Source: Aspidiotus rigidus
Lineage: Eukaryota > Arthropoda > Insecta > Hemiptera > Diaspididae
Direction: 5' to 3'
DNA: 64,000 nt
Assembly: GCA_035079385.1 (NCBI GenBank)
Contig: JAVHKY010000005.1
Coordinates: 5,208,001-5,272,000 of the forward strand
Below, piece by piece: positions 36,901 through 48,900 of the stretch. The translations under genes and the position numbers were made by a program. A model generated the notes under the pieces. The model ran no database searches. It was not told the origin of the DNA and worked only from the letters and a program-made list of their open reading frames with translations. Position 1 is the first letter of the stretch. Each line of letters starts with the position of its first letter.

Positions 36901-39900
36901 TCTAGATTTCTTGTACTCATCATCTTTACTTACAATAAATCGTCGCGTGTCGTTGTAACGCTGGTTCTCGTGCTGTGATACTGCTATCGTTGATCGAAGC
37001 GCGGGAACCTGTGTTTCGTTTCGCCACGACACACGAGGATTTATCGTACGTAAAGATGATGATTACAAGAAATCTAGATGTGCTATCGAAAAACAAAAAA
37101 CGGCATTGAATTCAGTGTAAAAATTACTTCAAGAATCATGTATTCTTATTCATGTAATTTTTTATGTGTTACGCAGTGAAGTATGAGAGAGCCCCAATTC
37201 TCCAAATTGTTACATCTGAGCCATATTGTTTCATAACAGTTATCAACCGAAAATCAGCTGAGTTAAGCCAACTAATTTTTTTTCAAAAGGCAAAAATTTT
37301 GGCTGCAATTCGCCTGTAAGGGCTCCGCTAGGAACGCCACTTTCCACGCTACACTCGCAGAGTCGAAGGTGATTGTGTGTAGTAGTCCCATATTTAAATA
37401 ACACAGGAATGATTTTTATTTTTAATAGTTCCTCACTACTTAATTGATCAATCAATTTTAAAAAATGAAATATACAAAAGTTGGAGCCGAGTCTACTTCA
37501 ACAATTTCAAAACTCTTTTAGATGGCTTCCCATTTGATTACAAGAAAAAAACCGAAAATAAAATACGTTGTTTAGTCATTATCAGTCATCATCACCTTCG
37601 AGTGCAAGCTTTGGAGAAATTCCGTATGGCAGCGTATACTCCGCCCTTAAAATAAAAACCAGATCGAATACTACTCCGGTTCTTACCTCTAAAGCTTTAA
37701 AAATTATACACTTGCTATTTGAATAAAGGTATTTGTAATATTTAAATGGAAAACCCTCTATCAGTTTTTCGAATATTCACGAAAAAAATTACATTTTCCT
37801 TTACTTCCATAAAAGTTTTTTAGCAATATGAGAAGCATGAACAAGACATTGATTTCGATTTCAGAAATCAAAATCAAGAAGTCCTTTCACTAAATACACC
37901 GAACAGAGGAGAAATTAGTTCATGATGGTTTAGTGAAAAAATTGTTACGATACACCGTTCGTCTCAAGAGACCTCGAACATGGGTATAGCTTCGAAGACA
38001 AAAAATTTATAGCTTAGTAAATTCGTAATATTAAATTTAGAATAATGAGTACAAAATGAAATTTTCAACTCTCTAGCATCGACAAATCTACAAAACAACC
38101 CAAGAAACTTGTAAAATGATAGACACGCACCGTAAATTTATTTGAATCTCAAAATCTGACACTAAAAAAAAAACTTTTTTTTTTTCAACATAAAACCACC
38201 AAATCATTTTAATTGTTGAAACGAAAATTCTAATTGTTAGGCCGAAGTCGAATAAAAGAATACTATCGAATAGGTAAACAAGAGTGAATAATGGATCTCC
38301 ACTTCTATTATTAGTTACCAATTAGAATACTAATTAAAATACAGAAGGAACCAGAAACAATTTTCAATGTTGTAGACTTTTTGCTCGTAAGTTACAATAC
38401 CCCGTCGGCATGGCAGGAAGAACCGGAAATTTCGTAAAAACTTGTCTTCCGCGCAATAATTTATGTAATTTGATACAAATTTCCCCATAAAATAAACTTT
38501 TTTCTCAAATTTTTCATGATGACAAAAAAGAATAATTGTATTGAAAATAACAGCTATTTTTCCGTATTATCTATTTTGTTTCTTTTTCCTTGTCATGAAT
38601 ATATAAATCCAATGCGCATTATTAGTTGTAAATACAACAAATAAACGATAAAAGATTCGTGGTCGAATATAAATTTTTGCTTCCTTCCGTACCAGTGATT
38701 ATGAAGAATCCAGGAACAACGTTAAAAGAGATCATCAGAAACATATTGGGGTCAACCCGAAAGAATACTTCTCAACTATTCACAAACAGACTTATAACAT
38801 TTAAATACTCGGGTGGATGAGCAGTACTACAGAAGTATAGACAGTAAATTTGGTAGGAATATCGATTGGTTTAGTACCATTTTTTTTTTTTTTTTTTTGA
38901 CCAGGAAGAAACTCAAAAAATATATAGAGTTCATACGAGGTCATTCATTTAGACTTAGTGTTCTGAAACAAAATAAAAAAAAAAAAGAAAAAAAGGAAGG
39001 GTAATTCGTAGTGTTAGAAAAAAAAAAAAATGGAATAATTATTCACTTTTATTTTCATGATTAAAGTATCATGATCACTTGTTACCCAAAATCTCTTTCT
39101 CATTACCCGGTACTTAAATTTTAGAACTTCATACCGCTTTCGTGGTCGTTCTTGAAAACGGATAAAAATTTAAAAATTTTTAGAATCGGGAGGGGAGGAT
39201 TCAACAGGTCAACGAGACATCGATAAAAATCTCGCAGCAAAAATCACTTGAGGCACGTGGAATACGGAGCGTTTCTACCTATTAAACTCGATTTTAATGA
39301 ACCGACGACTAATAGTAGCGCAAATCGAGAGTGCAATTTAAAAACTATTTAAACTAACATGGATATATTTGTGGTAATTTCATTCCTACAAATTGACAAC
39401 TATTCGATTTCGGTTGAAGCGTCATTGCAAATACAAAAATATCTAGAAAGATATCCTTAACGCAAATATGAACTCGGTGATCTCATATTCGTATGTTATG
39501 CTGTTATAACCGGAATTATACCATAAATGTGCTTCACGACGACGACAATTCTCAACGAAATATTGTAACACAAGAACTTGAATAGATACCTGATCACAAA
39601 ATTAACGCAAACAACGCTATGGGGTTTTTGAGCAGCAGAATATATTACAGTTGCTTGAGTAGACACCCACGCATAGCCACCACCAGAGGCCAGAAATCTG
39701 TACCTTTCAGTCTGAGATTGACCTTTCTGGAAAACTATAAGGAAGATAAAGTAATTTTGCATTAGTGTTTCATCAACATTCTAAAAATTTTGATTTATTT
39801 TCATTTTGTAAAATTTATTTGTACTCCCAACGAAATGAACAATAAACAAATATGTACATCAGCTATAAATTTATCGAGGAATTTCAAGTACACAGTAGTT

Positions 39901-42900
39901 CACCTGGGAGAAATCTCATAATCCTTCCAATTGAACCCATAAAACTAGATACCGGAATTGCAAAAATCTTCGAAATTCATTTAGAAACACTACTAGGAAC
40001 GATGAATAACCTTCCTTATTATTTCAATTTTAATGTGACAAAGATGAAAAATGAATGTTGAAAAAATTATTCTATTCAATGATGAAAAATTTACTCACGA
40101 TTTTTGAAACACTCTCTTAGCGCTACACTGTCCTCAGCATGATGATAATCGAGTACAGACTTTTCCAACAAGTTATCCGGATTATATCCGAAGAAATCGG
40201 AAATCCTGAAGAAAGATATAACACGTGGGCACATAAAAAATGTATCGAATTTTGACCATTAGTTACCATTATAATATTTACTTTTCATCCGCATAAGAAA
40301 ATTTCAAATCTAGTGTATGTTTCGTCAAAAATGTATTCTGTCCCAATGGTATTTCTATATTAGCTGGATGAGAAATAGGTTCTCCAACCGCTACAAAATG
40401 ATAAGAGGGGCCAGCAGGCATTTTTACTGGATTCAATCGTAGGTCATCGGAGTTTGAAGACTCGTCCGAAGAATCGTCTTCATTAATCTGGAAACGTTCT
40501 TTTGGCAAATTCTCGAAACACAAAGTGCTACTAGTTTCGATGATTCGTCCGGTATATTGAATCACCTGCAAAACATAAGTAAAAGTTTTGGGTAAAGGGG
40601 TCAGAGTCGCCTTTCACAAACGCGAACAGTTGTACTCAGTTACCTTGTATGACGCTGATTTTATATTAACATTCCGTCCTTTACTTGTGAGCGTACATTT
40701 CATACGTAAGAAGAAAGATTTGTGCGAATTACCGTCTTTTTTGGATAACATTTCTTTAATTTCAGCGTGGTCACACGGGTGACTTAATTCGTACATACTC
40801 TGACCCAGCAAATCAACCTGCAATTTAATAAAAAATATCCGTTCAAATGCAAAAATTAGTAATCGCGATATTAACAAAGAACCTGTTCTATCGGAGGGGG
40901 GAGGGGTCGGAAAAAACGTCATCCCTTCAGCGTCCGCCATCCGGCCAACCGGCAAAACTCGGAGCTCGAAAATATTTCAAGTCCCTCTCTTATCATATAA
41001 TAGCTTGAAAGATAGCCCCTTCGAGTAACGAGATATGCAATACTTCATACACCAATTGACTTAGCCCCTTCAATGAGTCAGACATGCAACGCTTCAAACA
41101 CCATAAGGCTCGGAACGTCCTTCCAAGTTATTCCAAGTCCCCCTCGTATCATATCACACATTGCTCGAAGATCGGTGCATATTTCCAAATTCCCCTCCTA
41201 CCATATGTAGCTCCAAAGTCCAAGCCTGTCATAATTTGATCACGTCATAGGTCAGGCTTGTGACGTCACGTCATACATTTTTCAGATCCCACTGCCTCAC
41301 AAAACAGGTTCCCTGCCACCCCTCGTTTAACTCCGTTAAAGAACCCGCGGCTTTTTTTTTGTCATAATCTCTCCGAATTAACCGATGAAATTTTATAGAT
41401 CACATTCAAACTCAATTACAGAAATGTGGAGGACGCAACACCACCCAATGTCTAAATCGGTTTGAACTATAATTCTGTAAGAAATACATCACCAATAGGT
41501 GTTAGACGAGCTGGAAGCGGTCCAAGCTTTCTACCAATTATTAGTGCTATACTGCCAATCAATTTCTTTATTTATGCAAGCTGCCACAATTAAAGATACT
41601 GATTTTACCGCTCTAAACAATTGACGGCATTCTTCAACTTGTTCAAACTTCAGAGTCTCGCTCAGATGTCACTTGTTAAAACTCGTTCCATAAAACCAAC
41701 CGATCCGCATTGAGGTTCTTCAGTACTCACTTTAGAAGGGGCTTTCACTTATTCTGCTCACTACATGTGACAGTTGCTCTTTTTTCACCCTACAAAGACA
41801 CACTAAGTACACTTTTACTTACTACATACTGCCAATATTATACAAGTGCACAACCATACACAAACGCATATTACTCATAAGCAAAAGGGAGGTTTGTAAT
41901 CAATAAAACCTGATACAGAATTTCAAGGAACGCAAAGCCAGATGCAATAATTAGCTTAAATACTCTCTTATACGAAATCAAAAATACTTTCAGTATGTGG
42001 AGAAACAGAAATCACGAGAGATATTAGTTTTTTTTTAGTTTGCTGCGTTCGCGTGGTATTCTTCTTCCAATAGTATTTCTCATGGACAGCTGAGATTCAG
42101 TTTCACTTGTAGAGAATACCGTTTTAACGCGCTCTATCAAGACCCCAGCGGAACTACGATTTCTGTCTCTCCATTACTATTCATACTCGAAAGCACAACC
42201 ACTGGATGTTCACAATGAATTTAATAAACTGTTAGATTGCAACGTCCAATTATATGCCAAGGTTTTTACTTAGCTAACATAATTCCGATGCTGCCTTTAA
42301 AATTCGATGACTCCTCCGTCCAGCATGTTTGTGTTTCACACCACAACTTGCGACAGAGAGTAACTGACTTACACTGGATCCCCACATTTACAAAATCATA
42401 CATCTGATTGGGCAAGAATATCAGTTGCCAAAGCATTACGAAAAAAATCTGTCATATTTTGGGCGATCCGTTCTCAACATATATTATAGATATTCTACAC
42501 CGACTCCTCTTCTTTCTGAGTTCTTCCACAGACATATACTTTTCCTTTCATAGATACATACTCCAGTTGGCTAATTGATGGACACGGACAAAATATCTAA
42601 TTCTCCGGGTTATACGTTACGTTGGAATTTGGAACCCAGAAAATGTCGAGTAATCCGTCTCACAAGATGTACAGTTATTTTACATATAATATTCTAAGGT
42701 AAAAATAAATTTGAAGCGACATTCATTAGAATGCAAATTTTATACCAAATAAATCTAATTCTTTTCTTTTTTTTCACCAAATCAAATATCTCATCAGATA
42801 GATGCGATTTAGTATAAAATCTCCATAAGAGCATAATTAATGATCTTGTGTTCAGGGATCTGTACGTATGGAGCTTCGGATACTCAGAATACAGTAACTC

Positions 42901-45900
42901 CATCAATTTCCCAATGGAAAATTGTTGACCTAAAATTCTACAACAGAATACTACCTACAACTATGAGATTGGTGCATCCGCTGTAAAAAAATATGAGAAG
43001 AAAAGCTGCAGGGTTCTCTTGGAGATATCAATTGACTCATGAATATATGCAGAAAATGACTATTCACTAAATACCATAATTTGAGATAAATTTGCGTTTC
43101 TACCTTTGGTATGTAACAATTACATCTCCTATCTTTGTCTACGAGAGTTGAAGTCACTAAATTATAGTCAAAGTACAACACTCTCTGCCAACTTGCCCAC
43201 TGTAGCAGAATGAAAAGTCGCAGCTGCAGTATGACAGAAATACAAATTAAATAAGCTGCATTCAACAGCAGAATATTGAATGTTTGCACTGCACATTGTC
43301 GCAGAATAAAAATCCTGCATCAGCCGTTAAGTAGAAATACTGTAAGTATGATGTTGCACACAGCCACAGAATTTGACTTCTGCATTTGCAGTAACGCACA
43401 AAGTCGGATAGTCAGGCCGCAAGCTGTAGCAAAATAAAAAATCATTTTTGACAATAGGACAAAAAATGAGAAACATTTGCTTGCATTGGTAGTAAGACAA
43501 CCACTCCAAAATTTAAGCTACATACTGTAGCAATATGAAAGGCAGCATCTGCAATAGATCACAAATAAATATTGAAGGAGCTACCTCAACAAGCAGCAAA
43601 ATAAAATTTTTCTACATAGAATATAGAAATTCAGACATTTTATGCTGCATAATAAAGTTGAATAAAGAAGCTGCATCAGCAGTAGAGCAGATATCCGTAT
43701 ACTCTAATACAGGTTACACAGGGATGAATAATTTGATTTCCGCATTTGTAAAATTGGAATCGCAGCAATGCAGAAATACTTCAAATTCTATTTCTCAACG
43801 TTATAGGATGTTTTGGCTGCTTAGCTACCAAATTTTTTCAATTCCACGGCAGAAGATGACAAATCCGCAGTATCTGAATTTTGTCCAAACTTGTGCATAA
43901 TGAATGGGTAGTTATTATTTTCAAGAAAACCCAAAGAGGATTCCCTAGGCGAAAATGAAGATTCAGATTTATAAAAAAAAAGGATTAAGACTGAAATATG
44001 CCTTTTTTGCAGGGATGTCCAGCTAAAGCCAGCCAAACGTAAGCCAAAAGCTTAAGCCAATGTTGTGATCGTTTTTGCGGAAGCTAAAAGTCAGCTAATG
44101 AAATGCGCCCTGTTTGGCTGTCAGCCCAAAGTCAGCCAATCGTCAGCCCAAAGTCAGACAATCATCGAAACATGGGATATCGGCTTTGGGACGATATAAA
44201 CCAGCTCTAGAACGGTATAAACCGGCTCCGGAACGGTATAAAGCGACTCCGGAATGATAAGTGAATAAGCTATTAGCAAATGGTAAGTCAACCAATGAAA
44301 TCGAGAACCATTGGCTTTCAGCCCTGTTTGGCTGTCAGCACAAAGTCAGCCAATCATCAGCCCAAAGTAAGACAATCACCGAAAAATTGGATATCGGCTT
44401 TGGAACGATATAAACCAGCTCCGGAACGGTATAAAGCGACTCCGGAATGATAAATGAATAAGCTATTAGCCAATGGTAAGTCAGCCAATGAAATCGAGAA
44501 CCATTGGCTTTCAGCCCTGTTTGGCTGTCAGCCCAAAGTCAGCCAATCATCAGCCCAAAGTCAGACAATCACCGAAAAATTGGATATCGGCTTTGGAACG
44601 ATATAAACCGACTCTAGAACGGTATAAACCGGCTCCAGAACGGTATAAAGCGACTCCGGAATGATAAATGAATAAGCTATTAGCCAATGGTAAGTCAGCC
44701 AATGAAATCGAGAACCATTGGCTTTCAGCTCAAACCAATGCGAGGGAAGAGCTGAAAGCCATAAGCTAAGTTTAAGTCAATGATGATTGGCTGGACATCC
44801 CTGCTTTTTTGAGGAGACTGCTCGGCAAAATTTCTCTATATCAAATATGTAACGCAATGATGAGGATGGTGTCATGGCTTGATGACACATTCTGACACGG
44901 AGTGATGACGTCACCAAATTTTCCATACGAGAAATGTAACGATCAGCCTAATAAACGCCATTTTAGATTCCAATGGAAAAGGAGGTGTACTAGACTGGCT
45001 CATGGTACTTAGTATAATATCAGTAAAAAAAATCCGGTTGAAAGGGCTAAACTAAACTGGAAGCGCAACTCAAGTGACTGCTCTAAGAGCGTTAAACCGG
45101 GCTGGTCCTGTCATACTGTCCGAAAGGGCTAAACTAAGCCAGATAGATTGTGGCGGAAAGCCAGGACCTAGAAGTACGGGTTATATATCAGACGAAATGA
45201 GGTCCAGTGTGTAGCCGAACATCAGGCTAAGAAATACTGCAAGAGATATGTGAATTTGGTCTATCAATTCTTTGAGTAACTAATTCACTTCGGAGATATA
45301 CGCCCATACCAACAGAGGTGCCTATGTCTTAAGCTTGGGGGTAGTGACGTCACTAACGTTCGAGGATGATGTCGCGAGTTGAAGATGCCATCGAGTTTGG
45401 GGTTCGGGAAATCATAGGTTGATGACAAAAAGTGAGAAAAATTTCAATAGGAATTATCAGATAATCGAAGTTGAGAGATACGTGTTAATATCAATAGTGT
45501 AGGCAAATAAGGAAAAAAAAAAACATTTTGCTAGAATAAATGTTTCTTTGCTGAAAATGGTTCAGGATGTGGTCCTGAACAACATACTAAAAATCCCAGG
45601 TTTTCCCCCTGGAGCTTATTTTTTTCTGGGGGTTCGAACCCCCAAAAAATTAGTTTTTCCCCTATATCGCGAGAAATTTAAATTTTATTAAAAAATGTTT
45701 CAAACAAAAGCTGTTCCTCGTTAAATTTGCTATAAGATGAGTTATTCAGCCTTCAGGAGGTTCTTTTTTTGTAGGGGTTTAAACCCCCAAGATTTAGTCT
45801 TTTGCTTATATCTTGTCTAATTGTAGTTTTATTAAAAAATGTTTTAAATAAAAATTGTTCCTCGTTAAATTTCCTACCAAATAACGTATTCAAAGTTCAG

Positions 45901-48900
45901 CCTAGGTCAATTAGTGCCCCGTCAGAGGCTTAGGAGGACGTTCAAAAGAGGACCAAAATCAGTTTTTCCATACACATATTTCCCAAAATTGAAATTTCAT
46001 GAAAAAATGTTTTTGTTCCTCGTTGAATTTCCTATCAAATGAGCTATTCAGCTTTCAAAATAAGAGTAATTAGTCTATGAAAAAGTGTGTTAGGTACATT
46101 TTTCCTGTAGGTTCCTCAACTGAATCTTGCTCCATGGAGCTAGTATATTTCATGTAATGAGTTGGGAGGTTTCTCGCGCCTGACTTGAGCTCCTCCATCC
46201 GTCCTATGCCCTGCCTACCAGTTTTCTACGCTTTCTAATAGGAGCAGTGTACGTTAGCCTACCGATTTACAGTAGTCTTATACTCGGGATGGGGTTACTT
46301 CACATTATTCGCTCTCGTCATACTCTTTGCCTGTAATTACTGAGGAATCGTCATCAGTACTGGACTACTCATGGTCAGCTTCCTCGTCCTGACTTAATAC
46401 ATCCTACAAGTCGTCGTCAATGACGTCTACTACCTCTAATACTCCACCAGCATTGAGGCAAGTCTGCCCAAAACACTTTGGTGAACATTTTAAACCTATG
46501 AAGAAGAAAAAAACAACTATTTTCAACAAAAATTCAAACAATAGGCTACTAACTTATGGTTGAGGCATGATACTATGTTATTTCAGAAGTATAGTGTAGA
46601 TGGTTAAACACTATAAGAAAAGAATAAGAGAGGTGAATTTGGCTCTTCCGTTGATGAAAAACTGACCAACGTTTTGAACAACACCTCTTCATCATCGAGG
46701 TCGGAATGATTAAAATACACGTTTTTTCTTCGATGAAAGTGCCAATTCACCCTCTTTTCTCTATGGAATACCTATTGTTCACCTAATTTTTGGCAGCTAC
46801 AAGCATTTCGACATCCTTTGGCGCACCCACTAGAAGTAAGTTGTAGGAGGTGGTCCGGCACGGCGCTGAGGCTTTGTTCATTGTTATAGGCTCCAATATC
46901 CCATCGATTCGCTCTAATGGATCTTTTTCATGACCAAGCCACAATTGTACTCGGTGGTACACTCAGTATAAATGAAACCGGGCAGCGTCTTCAGTGGGAG
47001 GTAGAAAAACCAAGTCTGCTTTCCGGAGGACTTTTTTTGCGAAAGCTTGAAACCGACATTTGTTCAGTGGCTTGCCTCTTGTCCTACCATAGATCAGAGA
47101 TGATACGACGCGACTTTTATTGCTTTTATTTCAATACCTAGGTACCATGTGAGTCATGAATATGAGAAAAATATTCATTTAATTTCCATCTTTTCAATAT
47201 TTCTATCTTTGGTAAAAAAAAAAAAAATAGTCCTTACAATCTGTAATACTGCAAGACTTCCATAAATCAGCAACAAAACTATCTGAACATAAGAAAAATA
47301 TTATAGCACATCCTTATATTATTTTCAACATTGAAAGCCCTTTTTTGCAGACTATCTGCTCTATCCTGAAATCTGAATAGCTTATTTGATAGGAAATTCA
47401 ACGAGGAAAAACTTTTATTTGAAACATTTTTTCATAAAATTTCAATTTTGGGAAATATATGGTCCTCTTTTGAACGACCTTTGCAGGCTTTTCCTGGGCA
47501 CTAATTGACGTAGGCTCAACATTGAATACGTTATTTGGTAAGAAATTTAACGAGGAACAATTTTTGTTTGAAACATTTTTCAATAAAATTACAACTAGAC
47601 AAGATATAAGCAAAAGACTAAATTTTGGGGCTTTAAACCCCTATAAAAAAAGAACCTCCTGAAGGCTGAATAACTCATTTTGTAGCACATTTAACGAGGA
47701 ACAACTTTTGTTTGAAACATTTTTTCATAAAATTTCAATTTTATGAGATATTATATTATGGAAAAACTGATTTTGGTCCGCTTTTGAACGGCCTTTGCAC
47801 AGGCGCTAATTGGTATAGGCTAAAAATTGAATACGTTATTTGGTATGAAATTTAACGAGGAACAACTTTTGTTTGAAGCATTTTTTAAGAAAATTTCAAT
47901 TTCGCGCGATATAGGCAAACAACTAATTTTTGGAGGATTCGAACCCCCAGAAAAAAAGAAGCTCCAGGGGGAAAAACCATTTTCAGCAAAGATGCTCCAG
48001 CAAAATGTTTTTTTTTTTTTTTTTCAATATTGCTCTAATTTTCCTACACTACAATATAAAATGCCGGATAATGAACGAAAATACAGAGCAAGCGAGACAA
48101 AATGAAAGCAAGACATATCCGTGATCTTACGTTTTTCTCAAGGGGAGAAATTCGAAATATTTGTAATTAATTTATTCATTGGGTTTCAGTTAACAGCCTA
48201 TTTCGATGAGACGAGCACAATCAGATATGCGATTTTTCCTAGCAACTGGACTCTCTTCTTCGATGAAAAATTCACATTTCAAATCCAACCTTCTAAACAA
48301 AAACCTAGTTCCTATCTGTGATGACGAATATTACCGCAATAAGATGCTGGTAAGTAATATTGAGAATTTGAAAAATAAAAATTATCGGAGTGAAACGTGT
48401 CTCGAGAGAATGCATGATAATGTGTGGTAAGGCCCTATATAGGTATGCTGATCTGTGTGTGATGCCATTTTGAGATTTGATTTTTTTCGCGCGCTCCTTC
48501 GTAAACGTACGTTAATAAGTATAAATTTATCATCACCGTTGAACATACTCATACGAATAAAAACAAAAATATTATGGATATCAAATTTTACGATGAGTAC
48601 GTGTACAGGGTGTACAGGTTTAGCATACCTAGGATAATAAATAGTCCAGAAATATAAGTTTTTTCCGTTCCCAAAGTCTTCTAAGATTTGATGATATAGT
48701 ATAGGTATACTCTTCACCATCGAAAAATATACACGCGATTTCTCTCAAACTAATTATTTTCAGCCCTATCAATCTAATTAAGCAAAACATTGAATCATAT
48801 CGAAGCCAGAGGTATGAGACATTAGCGCAAAAATATTCCTTGTTGGCCAAGCTTATCGAATGTTCATCTTTATTTTCCATTTTGGTACAGATAAATCACG

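Noticed and set aside
45628..45643. GGGGGTTCGAACCCCC as a tRNA T-arm (GGTTCGAAYCC)
   Set aside because: No acceptor, D or anticodon arms around it; it is a hairpin repeated in foldback arm units.
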